Positions 8,115 through 15,439 of a stretch of 64,000 nucleotides of DNA are shown here, in pieces. This DNA comes from Flavobacterium sp. (GTDB lineage: Bacteria > Bacteroidota > Bacteroidia > Flavobacteriales > Flavobacteriaceae): the NCBI RefSeq assembly GCF_017985075.1, contig NZ_JAGNYF010000003.1, positions 1 through 64,000 on the forward strand, written 5' to 3'. The translations under genes and the position numbers were made by a program. The stretch's first letter is position 1. Each line of letters begins with the position of its first letter. The notes beneath the pieces are model-generated. The model was not told the DNA's origin, made no database searches, and saw nothing but the letters and a program-made list of their open reading frames with translations.

Positions 8115-10286
8115 ATGAAAAAACTCCTTTTTCTACTTACTTTTTTCTCACTATTTACTTTTTCTCAGACAAAGGAAAACAAAACTGATAGCATTACCTA
8201 TTTTTTAGAATTAGCCAATTATTCTTTTGAAGAAAAATACAATTCAAAAGACGCCATAAAGTACGCTCAGAAAGCTATTGAGTATTCTAAAGCATACAAA
8301 AATCAAGAAAAACTATATGATTGTTACTATTTTTTAGGAAGCTTGTATTTAGAAACCAATAATTTTAATGAAGCTATTGTTAACTTCATAAAATGTTCTA
8401 ATTACTATGAAATCAATCAAGTTCGTACTTCTAAAGTCGCTAAAATCAACTACGCATTAGGAACCTTATATTTAGAAAAAAGGAATTTTAAGATTGCAAA
8501 ATTATATTTCAACAAATCGTATTCCATTTACAATGCAATCAATTCAAACAATACTTTAGTATTAATTGAACTTCAGAAAGGGTTAACTTTAAAAGCCAAC
8601 AATAATTTAGAAGAAGCCATTCTTGTGTTTGATAATATTGCCAATACGAGCAGAGATGTAGAACCAAGTAAAATTGAAGCGCTTTATCAGCTTAGTAAAA
8701 TTTATTATTCGCAGGAAGAGTATGAAAAAGCATTAGATTTCTCAAAAAAAGCATTAAAATTAGTAGAAAATAATACGGTCGGAATTTCTAAAAAGAAAAT
8801 ATTAAACAACCTTATTTTAATTAGTGAAAAACAAGAAGATTATAAATTATCCAATTTTTATTTAAAAGAATTTTTAACTTTAAATGAGATTAAAAACAAC
8901 TCAAGTCTTGCCAATACGGATTTACTTATCAATAAAAAAGAGCACGACAATCAGTTAGAAATTGTTGAAAAACTGGAAAAAGAAAAAAACGACCAATTAA
9001 AATCCATTCGGTTTAACAAACTGATAAGTATAATGAGCATTGTATTAATTGCCATTTTATCATTACTAAGTTTTTCTTTATACAAGAACAATAAAATTAG
9101 AACCGTTACGAATAAACTTTTACAAGAAAAAAACGAAGAATTAACTGAACAAAAAGAAAAAGCAGAGCTCGCATCAAATGCCCGTTCGGAGTTTTTATCT
9201 ACGGTAAGTCACGAGTTACGAACGCCATTAAATGCTATAAACGGAATTACGCATTTGCTTTTACAAGAAAATCCAAAATCGACACAATTAAATTATTTAA
9301 AATCGTTAGAGTTTTCTGGAAATTATCTTTTAAGTTTTATTAATGATATTTTGGAGATAAACAGATTGGAATCGAACACTATACATATTGAGCGAATTAA
9401 TTTCAATTTAGAAGAATTAATTCAAAATATTCGTGAATCGTTCAATGGTTTTATTGAACAAAACAATATTGATTTTAGATTAGATTTAGATTTAGAAAAT
9501 CACAAAAATTTACTTGGCGATCCTACAAAATTATCACAGATTTTAATAAATTTAATCAATAATTCTATTAAATTCACTAAAAACGGCAAGGTTACGCTTT
9601 CGGTAAAAACCATAAAAGAAGAGAATGATACGGTAACTTTGAATTTCATAATTCAAGATAACGGAATCGGAATACCAGAAGACAAAATCGCAAATATTTT
9701 CGATAGTTTTTCGCAAGGTTCAGTAGAAATAAACAGAACGTATGGCGGAACGGGTTTAGGACTTTCAATTGTTAAGAAAATTATTGAATTATTAGGCAGT
9801 GAAATTCATTTAGAAAGTAAAGTAAACGAAGGAACAAAATTGTATTTCGATTTAAATTTCGGAAAATCAAATGCCGAAATTATTTTAAATCACGAGAAAA
9901 AGAAAGTTACTTCTTACGACAATTTAAAAAACAAAACCGTTTTATTGGTTGAAGACAACAAAATCAACCAAATGATTACTAAAAAAATGGTGGAAAATAA
10001 AGGTATGATTTGTACTATAATTGACAACGGCGAAGAGGCAATTGTTGAAATGCAAAATAACACCTTTGATTTGGTTTTAATGGACGTTCACTTAACAGGA
10101 ATTAATGGAACAGAAGCTACAGCAGAAATTAGAAAATTTGATACAACAACTCCAATTATAGCATTAACCGCAATTTCGTTAAACGAAAACAAAGAAACGT
10201 TGCTATCTTTTGGGATGAATGAAGTAATTACTAAACCTTTTAATCCAGAGTATTTTTATAGCGTTATAAGTGATTACGTAGTATAA
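8115..10286 (+). CDS. TPR-containing hybrid sensor histidine kinase/response regulator
   Basis: This 723-residue protein starts with a signal peptide (about 1-18), followed by several TPR helices (about 30-260) placed in the periplasm. One membrane segment lies at about 303-323, preceded by a coiled-coil stretch. The cytoplasmic part has a HisKA domain with SHELRTPLN (His366), an HATPase domain with an N-box (LINNSIKF), DNGIGIP and GTGLGLS, and a C-terminal receiver with phospho-acceptor Asp657 (LVLMDVHL) and Lys707. It is likely a multistep phosphorelay protein. No partner output protein is adjacent and the signal is unknown. Its last bases overlap convergently with lpxK. Confidence 0.93.
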   Translation: MKKLLFLLTFFSLFTFSQTKENKTDSITYFLELANYSFEEKYNSKDAIKYAQKAIEYSKAYKNQEKLYDCYYFLGSLYLETNNFNEAIVNFIKCSNYYEINQVRTSKVAKINYALGTLYLEKRNFKIAKLYFNKSYSIYNAINSNNTLVLIELQKGLTLKANNNLEEAILVFDNIANTSRDVEPSKIEALYQLSKIYYSQEEYEKALDFSKKALKLVENNTVGISKKKILNNLILISEKQEDYKLSNFYLKEFLTLNEIKNNSSLANTDLLINKKEHDNQLEIVEKLEKEKNDQLKSIRFNKLISIMSIVLIAILSLLSFSLYKNNKIRTVTNKLLQEKNEELTEQKEKAELASNARSEFLSTVSHELRTPLNAINGITHLLLQENPKSTQLNYLKSLEFSGNYLLSFINDILEINRLESNTIHIERINFNLEELIQNIRESFNGFIEQNNIDFRLDLDLENHKNLLGDPTKLSQILINLINNSIKFTKNGKVTLSVKTIKEENDTVTLNFIIQDNGIGIPEDKIANIFDSFSQGSVEINRTYGGTGLGLSIVKKIIELLGSEIHLESKVNEGTKLYFDLNFGKSNAEIILNHEKKKVTSYDNLKNKTVLLVEDNKINQMITKKMVENKGMICTIIDNGEEAIVEMQNNTFDLVLMDVHLTGINGTEATAEIRKFDTTTPIIALTAISLNENKETLLSFGMNEVITKPFNPEYFYSVISDYVV

Positions 10287-11284
10287 CTTTTTACCCAATT
10301 ACTTATTAATGCATCAAATTGTTCTTTATCTGAGATAAATTTAGATTGAATAGGTAAATAAAACAAGTTACTCGAGTTTATTTTTCCGTTTAAACGCATA
10401 AAATCCTTTTCTGTAGTAACAATAATTTTATCTTTTGACAATTCATTTATTTCTGAAATTTCCGCTTCTGAAAAATTATGATGGTCTGGATATATCATAA
10501 CTTTATCAGTACCAGAATTTAAATAATCAATAAAATAATTTGGCTTTGCAATTCCTACAACAATAACTTTTTCTTTAGAAAGTATATCTGAAACCGAAAT
10601 ACTATTTTCAGTACTAAATACTTTAGAATCGTAGTCAATAGAAGTAAAAAAAACTGGGACATTTACGTTTAATTTTGTTTTTACTTCATCTTTGTTTTTA
10701 TCTGAAATATTTTGAGGGCATTTTGTTACAACAACTACATTGGCGCGCTTTTTACCAATGGCACTTTCTCGTAAATTCCCAAAAGGCAAAATAAAATCAT
10801 CTGAAAACAACTCATCGTAAGCCGTTAATAATATATTAAAACCTGCTTTTACTTTTCTATGCTGAAACGCATCATCTAACAAAATAATACCTGGATTGCT
10901 ATTCGAAATTAAGTTTTCAATTCCTATTTGTCTGTTTTCACAAACGGCAACGGAAATTTCAGGAAATTTTGAATACATTTGAAACGATTCGTCACCTAAT
11001 TCGGTGGCGGAAACATCTGTATTGGCAATTAAAAATCCTTTTGTACTTCGTTTATAACCACGACTTAAAACAGCAATTTTATAAGTATCTTTCAATAATC
11101 GAATGATGTATTCTGTTTGAGGTGTTTTACCTGTTCCTCCAGCGCTTAAATTCCCTATTGCAATAACTGGTAATTCATATGATTTTGAAGGAAAAACACC
11201 TAAATCGTATAACCAATTTCTTATAAAGGTAATTATCCAATATACACCTCCAAGCGGAAAAAGTAATTTTCTTAAAAAAATCAT
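10274..11284 (-). CDS. lpxK: Tetraacyldisaccharide 4'-kinase LpxK
   Basis: LpxK phosphorylates the 4' position of the tetraacyl-disaccharide 1-phosphate to form lipid IVA on the cytoplasmic face of the inner membrane. The 336-residue protein has a hydrophobic N-terminal helix, a P-loop GNLSAGGTGKTP at residues about 44-55, and the family motifs LSRGYKR and LLDDAFQHR. The C-terminal TTEKDFMRL segment is also typical. It overlaps the 3' end of the opposing histidine kinase gene by 13 bases. The toxin-antitoxin pair lies two bases upstream on the same strand and may share its transcript. Confidence 0.95.
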   Translation of the reverse strand: MIFLRKLLFPLGGVYWIITFIRNWLYDLGVFPSKSYELPVIAIGNLSAGGTGKTPQTEYIIRLLKDTYKIAVLSRGYKRSTKGFLIANTDVSATELGDESFQMYSKFPEISVAVCENRQIGIENLISNSNPGIILLDDAFQHRKVKAGFNILLTAYDELFSDDFILPFGNLRESAIGKKRANVVVVTKCPQNISDKNKDEVKTKLNVNVPVFFTSIDYDSKVFSTENSISVSDILSKEKVIVVGIAKPNYFIDYLNSGTDKVMIYPDHHNFSEAEISEINELSKDKIIVTTEKDFMRLNGKINSSNLFYLPIQSKFISDKEQFDALISNWVKSYTT

Positions 11285-11286
11285 AG

Positions 11287-11568
11287 TTATTTATCTAAAT
11301 AATGGCCTATAGCAGAAATCACATAAACGATTACAATTTCTTCTTCAACAAAATAAATTAGTCTGTCTTTTGAATTTATTCTTCTCGACCAAAAACCAGT
11401 AAGTTCATACTTTAAAGGTTCCGGATTACCAATTCCTTCAAATGGATTTTCAGATAGTTCTTCTAAAATTTTTTGAATTCTTTTTATATTGGCTTTATTT
11501 CCAGATTTAATATGTTTATTTATATGAAATTTCGCTAAATCTTCTATTTTAACCCCAAACTTCCCCAT
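11287..11568 (-). CDS. Txe/YoeB-family mRNA interferase toxin
   Basis: The 93-residue protein matches YoeB/Txe, a RelE-superfamily ribosome-dependent mRNA endonuclease. The block GIGNPEPLKYELTGFWSRR carries the family glutamate (about residue 50) and arginine (62 or 63). The C-terminal GHY holds the catalytic His89, so the active site looks intact. The usual His before RLIY is Asp here (KDRLIY). The start overlaps the end of the antitoxin gene by 25 bases, as expected for a coupled toxin-antitoxin operon. Its stop is only two bases from lpxK. Confidence 0.9.
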   Translation of the reverse strand: MGKFGVKIEDLAKFHINKHIKSGNKANIKRIQKILEELSENPFEGIGNPEPLKYELTGFWSRRINSKDRLIYFVEEEIVIVYVISAIGHYLDK

Positions 11569-11789
11569 ATATCTTTTGGATCAATTGTTGTATAATTGCC
11601 TCTTTTTTTAGCATCCAATACCATTTTTACAAACTCAGGATTATAAGAATTTTCTTCTTTCTGATTTTTATCGTCTTCTAACTTAATAATTTCAATGCCG
11701 TTTACATCTTTAAAAAAAGATTCGGACATAGCCATAAAAGCTTTTCCAGCTTTCGTGCGTTCATTAATTTTTATTGTTAGCGTTGTCAT
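11544..11789 (-). CDS. Antitoxin partner, DUF2683-like (81 aa)
   Basis: The gene precedes and overlaps the YoeB-type toxin, so it is taken as the antitoxin. The sequence begins MTTLTIKINERTKAGKAF, which looks like a short strand-helix DNA-binding start, and ends in an acidic/basic tail suited to toxin binding. It is not a typical YefM/Phd; it resembles the small DUF2683 proteins annotated with YoeB in Bacteroidota. Longer frame starts up to 11870 exist, but a promoter element at 11810-11817 lies inside that extension, so ATG 11789 is chosen. Autoregulation is expected but not visible as a clear palindrome. Confidence 0.8.
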   Translation of the reverse strand: MTTLTIKINERTKAGKAFMAMSESFFKDVNGIEIIKLEDDKNQKEENSYNPEFVKMVLDAKKRGNYTTIDPKDIWGSLGLK

Positions 11790-11809
11790 AATAAAATGAA
11801 TTAGATATA

Positions 11810-11843
11810 CAAATGTACAAAAATCGTATGAATTAAATTTCAA
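11810..11843 (-). promoter_or_regulatory. Toxin-antitoxin promoter (TTG, N23, TACATTTG)
   Basis: On the minus strand TACATTTG (11817-11810) matches TAnnTTTG and is preceded by TTG (11843-11841) at 23 bases, the upper end of the normal range. It places the transcript start just before ATG 11789. Confidence 0.65.
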
Positions 11844-11874
11844 GTAAATTATATTTAAAATCAATTGCATTTTT

Positions 11875-11882
11875 TATCTTTG
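11875..11882 (+). promoter_or_regulatory. -7 element TATCTTTG before the Nif3-like gene
   Basis: TATCTTTG fits TAnnTTTG and lies 27 bases before ATG 11910. It lies within the frame of the longer possible start (11865), so it supports the internal ATG. No clear -33 TTG is present. Confidence 0.6.
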
Positions 11883-11909
11883 AAAAACACAAAATTACTA
11901 AAACGAAAA

Positions 11910-13001
11910 ATGCAATTATCTGAAATTACAAAACATCTTGAAGAAATGGCTCCTTTGGCATACGCTGAAGATTTTGACAATGTTGGGCTTTTAGTCGCTC
12001 ACACTAATGACATTACTGGTATTTTGGTTTGCCACGATGCTTTAGAAGAAGTTATTGAAGAAGCCATTTCCAAAAAATGCAATTTAATAGTTTGTTTTCA
12101 TCCTATTTTATTCTCTGGATTAAAAAAAATTACAGGAAAAAATTATGTAGAACGAGCGATTATCAAAGCCATAAAAAATGATATTGCTATTTATGCCGTT
12201 CATACCGCATTAGATAATCATCAAAATGGAGTAAATAAAATTTTCTGTAATGCTTTAGGCTTAACGAATACTAAAGTTCTAATTCCTAAACAAAATTTCA
12301 TTTATAAATTAGTAACATATACGAAACCTGAAAACGAAAACCAAGTAAAACAAGCCTTGTTTGCAGCTGGTGCTGGTAGTATTGGCAACTATGATAATTG
12401 TAGTTTTACGACAGCTGGAAATAGTTCTTTTAAAGGTAATGAAAACAGCAATCCGGTACTTGGTCAAAAACATATTTTACAAATTGAAGAAGAAATAAAA
12501 ATAGAAGTAATTTTCGAAAAACACTTGCAAAATAACATATTAAAGGCATTATTTGCTAATCATATGTACGAAGAAGTGGCATATGAAATTTACAAAACCG
12601 AAAACGAACATCAAAATATTGGTTTAGGTATGATTGGCGAATTAGCGCATCCTATGAAACCAAACGCTTTTTTACAATTTGTCAAAGAAAAAATGGTATG
12701 TGGTGGCATTCGTCATAGTCAATTTTTAACAACGGAAATTAAAAAAGTTGCTGTTTTAGGCGGAAGCGGTAGTTTTGCCATAAAAAATGCAATTGCAGCA
12801 GGATCCGATGCTTTTTTAACCGCCGATTTAAAATATCATCAGTTTTATGAAGCCGAAAACAAGCTACTTTTGGCGGATATTGGTCATTTTGAAAGCGAAA
12901 GATATACAAAAATTTATATTGTTGACTTTCTTAAAGAAAAAATCACTAATTTTGCAATCATTTTATCAGAATTAAATACAAATCCCGTTAAATATTTTTA
13001 A
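11910..13001 (+). CDS. Nif3-like dinuclear metal center hexameric protein
   Basis: The 363-residue product belongs to the Nif3/YbgI/YqfO family. These are toroidal hexamers with a two-metal site and no settled biochemical role; GTP cyclohydrolase I type 2 has been a database label. Motifs include DNVGLLV near residue 25, CFHPILFSG near 68, HTALDN near 98, and the C-terminal TADLKYHQF and GHFESER that supply metal-binding His and Glu. The insert between the two halves is the PII-like/CutA-like domain of the longer family members. The start at 11910 follows a promoter element. The next gene begins 4 bases downstream, so the two are an operon. Confidence 0.9.
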   Translation: MQLSEITKHLEEMAPLAYAEDFDNVGLLVAHTNDITGILVCHDALEEVIEEAISKKCNLIVCFHPILFSGLKKITGKNYVERAIIKAIKNDIAIYAVHTALDNHQNGVNKIFCNALGLTNTKVLIPKQNFIYKLVTYTKPENENQVKQALFAAGAGSIGNYDNCSFTTAGNSSFKGNENSNPVLGQKHILQIEEEIKIEVIFEKHLQNNILKALFANHMYEEVAYEIYKTENEHQNIGLGMIGELAHPMKPNAFLQFVKEKMVCGGIRHSQFLTTEIKKVAVLGGSGSFAIKNAIAAGSDAFLTADLKYHQFYEAENKLLLADIGHFESERYTKIYIVDFLKEKITNFAIILSELNTNPVKYF

Positions 13002-13005
13002 CAAT

Positions 13006-13785
13006 ATGGCAAATACAAAAGAACTAAGCGTAGAAGAAAAATTAAGAGCAATTTATGCCTTACAATTAATTGATTCTAAAATTGACGAAATAAGAAACGT
13101 ACGAGGAGAATTACCTTTAGAAGTTGAAGATTTAGAAGATGAAGTAGCTGGATTATCTAAACGTTTAGAAAAATTAAACGACGATTTAAACAACATCGAT
13201 CATCAAGCAAAAGAAAAAAAGAACAATATTGATGACCACAAAGCAGCAATAAAAAAATATACAGAACAGCAAAAAAATGTGCGTAACAATAGAGAATTTA
13301 ATTCTTTATCAAAAGAAATTGAGTTTCAAGAATTAGAAATTCAATTGGCAGAAAAGCACATTAAAGAAATGAAAGTTACTTTAGAAAACAAAAAAGAAAT
13401 TGTTAATCAAACTAAAGACAAACTGGATAGCAAACAAAATCACTTAAAACATAAAAAAGCTGAATTAAGTGATATTATGGCAGAAACCGAAAAAGACGAA
13501 AACTTTTTAATTGAAAAATCTAATGATTTTAGAGGTAAAATTGAAACTCGTTTATTAGCGGCATACGACAGAATTAGAAATAGCGTTGTTAACGGTTTAG
13601 CAGTTGTTTCTATAGAGCGTGGCGCGTCTGCAGGTTCTTTCTTTACTATTCCACCACAAACTCAAATGGAAATTGCAGGTAGAAAGAAAATCTTAACCGA
13701 TGAGCACAGTGGACGTATTTTAGTAGACAGTGTTTTAGCTGACGAAGAAAGAGAAAAAATGGAGAAAATTTTCGCCAAAATGTAA
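13006..13785 (+). CDS. CT398-like coiled-coil protein with a cysteine-free 'zinc ribbon'
   Basis: The 259-residue protein has a long coiled-coil hairpin (about residues 8-180) and a short C-terminal module. Its pattern (FFTIPPQ, then EIAGRKK, then HSGRILVD) aligns by eye with the C4-type zinc ribbon of the CT398/zf-RING_7 family. In that family two CxxC pairs bind zinc; here there is no cysteine anywhere in the protein. The fold may persist without metal. It follows the Nif3-like gene by 4 bases, a pairing seen widely in bacteria. Chlamydial CT398 has been linked to sigma-54 and secretion proteins, but the function here is unknown. Confidence 0.8.
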   Translation: MANTKELSVEEKLRAIYALQLIDSKIDEIRNVRGELPLEVEDLEDEVAGLSKRLEKLNDDLNNIDHQAKEKKNNIDDHKAAIKKYTEQQKNVRNNREFNSLSKEIEFQELEIQLAEKHIKEMKVTLENKKEIVNQTKDKLDSKQNHLKHKKAELSDIMAETEKDENFLIEKSNDFRGKIETRLLAAYDRIRNSVVNGLAVVSIERGASAGSFFTIPPQTQMEIAGRKKILTDEHSGRILVDSVLADEEREKMEKIFAKM

Positions 13786-13853
13786 TTGAAATAGTAGAAG
13801 GGCTTAAAGTCGAAAGTTTTAAAGTCGAAAAAATAGACCAATACATACAATAT

Positions 13854-13884
13854 AAAATCCCAATGTAAATTGGGATTTTTTTTA
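13854..13884 (+). terminator. Rho-independent terminator after the Nif3/CT398-like operon
   Basis: AAATCCCAAT (13855-13864) pairs with ATTGGGATTT (13869-13878) over a 4-base loop and runs into TTTTT. The stem is perfect over 10 bp. Short AAAGTCGAAA-type direct repeats sit just before it (about 13804-13830). Confidence 0.87.
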
Positions 13885-13936
13885 TGAAATAAACCCCATA
13901 AACAAAATAACCTCATAAACATTTAAACTAAAATAC

Positions 13937-13944
13937 TACCTTTG
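13937..13944 (+). promoter_or_regulatory. -7 element TACCTTTG almost abutting the rluF start
   Basis: TACCTTTG fits TAnnTTTG. Only four bases separate it from ATG 13949, so a transcript starting the usual 5-7 bases downstream would be leaderless or nearly so. No clear -33 TTG is seen. Confidence 0.5.
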
Positions 13945-13948
13945 CCTA

Positions 13949-14737
13949 ATGGAAGAACAATTAGTACGCATCAATAAATATTTATCAGAATCAGGATTTT
14001 GCTCTCGTAGAGAGGCTGACCGATTATTGGAAGAAGGCAGAATCACCATCAACGGACAATCTCCAGAATTAGGCACTAAAGTAGCTCCAGGAGACGAAGT
14101 TCGTGTAAATGGCGAATTAGTATCCAACGCGAATAAAAAACCCATTTATTTGTCCTTCCACAAACCTGCAGGAATTGAATGTACGACTAATTTAAATATT
14201 CCAGACAACATTTTAGATTATATCAATTACCCCGAACGTGTTTTCCCAATCGGAAGATTAGACAAAGCCAGTGAAGGATTAATATTTATGACAAATGATG
14301 GCGATATTGTAAACAAAATTTTACGCGCCAGAAACAATCACGAGAAAGAATATATTGTTACCGTTGACAAACCAATTACTGAAACTTTCATTAATCAAAT
14401 GAGCAATGGATTGCCTATTTTAGACACCATTACCAAAAAATGTAAAGTAGAAAAAATGAGTCAGTTTGTATTTAAAATCGTATTAACACAAGGTTTAAAT
14501 CGTCAAATTCGTCGTATGTGCGAATATTTAGATTACGAAGTGACTTCATTGAAAAGAATCCGAATTATTAATATTATTTTAGATGTTCCTGTTGGAAAAT
14601 ACCGCCCGTTAACCGACAAAGAAATCGTAGAATTAAATACACTTATCGAACCTTCAAGCAAAACCGAAGACGCGAGTATTTTAAGAGATAAGAAAACCAA
14701 TTACGGAAGTAGAAATTACGACAAGCGAAATAGATAA
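13949..14737 (+). CDS. rluF: 23S rRNA pseudouridine synthase, RluF/RsuA family
   Basis: This family converts a uridine of 23S rRNA (U2604 for RluF) to pseudouridine. The 262-residue protein has an N-terminal S4 RNA-binding domain (about residues 5-55, RINKYLSESGFCSRREADRL). The catalytic domain carries GRLDKASEGL with the essential Asp105. RQIRRMCEYLDYEV is the conserved end of the RsuA/RluF group. The last ~25 residues are charged and probably disordered. Assignment to RluF rather than RluB or RluE rests on overall resemblance. The gene is followed by a large hairpin element. Confidence 0.87.
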   Translation: MEEQLVRINKYLSESGFCSRREADRLLEEGRITINGQSPELGTKVAPGDEVRVNGELVSNANKKPIYLSFHKPAGIECTTNLNIPDNILDYINYPERVFPIGRLDKASEGLIFMTNDGDIVNKILRARNNHEKEYIVTVDKPITETFINQMSNGLPILDTITKKCKVEKMSQFVFKIVLTQGLNRQIRRMCEYLDYEVTSLKRIRIINIILDVPVGKYRPLTDKEIVELNTLIEPSSKTEDASILRDKKTNYGSRNYDKRNR

Positions 14738-14745
14738 TTTTATTT

Positions 14746-14854
14746 GGGCGTTCCCTTTCAGGTCGTGTCTTCCGCTATATCTTTTTATATTTTGTTGCCT
14801 GAGGCACTCGAAGGCAACAAAATATAAAAAGGATGCTGCTACAACCACTAACGC
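14746..14854. repeat. 109-bp hairpin element with a 20-bp perfect stem (candidate dispersed repeat)
   Basis: A perfect 20-bp inverted repeat (left arm 14781-14800, right arm 14812-14831) encloses an 11-base loop. It is flanked by G+C-richer arms beginning GGGCGTT (14746) and ending ACTAACGC (to 14854), whose ends GCGTT and AACGC can pair. The composition differs from ordinary spacers nearby. This architecture resembles intergenic repeat families seen in Flavobacterium genomes, which I recall but cannot check here. It could also terminate both rluF and the converging acetyltransferase gene. Confidence 0.65.
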
Positions 14855-14867
14855 AAATACGTTTTCA

Positions 14868-15371
14868 TTAGAACAGATATTGCATTACGTAGTCGTCCAT
14901 AACGTAATCATTTCCTATATCAATTACTTCTTCTTTTGAAATAACAAAACCCAATTTCTCATAGAAAAATTTAGCTGTATTATATTTATTAACATTTAAA
15001 TAAATGCCCTTCTGTTTATTACTTTTGGCGATTTTAGACACTTCATCAATCATAAATTTTCCAAAACCTTTACCTTGCGTTTCTGGTAACAAATAAATTT
15101 TATGGATTTTAGTTAATGGCTTACTGAAATTCTCAAAGTTGCAATTTAATTCATAAGCGACAAAACCAATAGCATTTGTCTCATCAAACAACAATTCAAA
15201 AACTTGACCATTATCCATTTGCCTTTCTAAATTGGCAATGGAATAAAACGAGTCTAACATATATTCTAATTGCGCATTAGATAATATATCACCATAAGTA
15301 GAAGGCCATATATTATAAGCTAAATCGCGAACTATGGGAAGTTGTTCTCTAGTACAAACATTCATTTTCAT
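14868..15371 (-). CDS. GNAT-family N-acetyltransferase
   Basis: The 167-residue product (from ATG 15371) fits the GNAT fold, which transfers an acetyl group from acetyl-CoA to an amine. The acetyl-CoA-binding motif is IYLLPETQGKGFGKFMIDEV, with the Q/R-x-x-G-x-G/A loop, and the C-terminal KFFYEKLGFV is typical motif B. Substrate cannot be predicted. In-frame starts are 15389, 15371 and 15365. The first lies in the T tract of the upstream gene's terminator, so the later ones are preferred. The gene follows the giant adhesin gene on the same strand after that terminator. Confidence 0.85.
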   Translation of the reverse strand: MKMNVCTREQLPIVRDLAYNIWPSTYGDILSNAQLEYMLDSFYSIANLERQMDNGQVFELLFDETNAIGFVAYELNCNFENFSKPLTKIHKIYLLPETQGKGFGKFMIDEVSKIAKSNKQKGIYLNVNKYNTAKFFYEKLGFVISKEEVIDIGNDYVMDDYVMQYLF

Positions 15372-15375
15372 TTTG

Positions 15376-15424
15376 CTAAAATAAAACAAAAAGGGCCAAT
15401 CTGTGTAGATTGACCCTTTTTTTA
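15376..15424 (-). terminator. Terminator of the giant adhesin gene
   Basis: Reading the minus strand, AAAAGGGTCAATCT (from 15420) pairs with AGATTGGCCCTTTT (to 15389) over a 4-base loop with one mismatch, then runs into TTTTGTTTTATTTT. It sits just after the adhesin stop codon. Confidence 0.82.
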
Positions 15425-15439
15425 TTTGTAAGTTAATTT

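Noticed and set aside
13006-13785. Frameshift or pseudogene explanation for the missing zinc-ribbon cysteines
   Set aside because: The frame is continuous, the surrounding scaffold residues remain in register and the protein has normal length.
13646-13922. Two minus-strand frames over the end of the CT398-like gene
   Set aside because: They overlap the real gene and its terminator, and their translations are low-complexity and Phe-rich.
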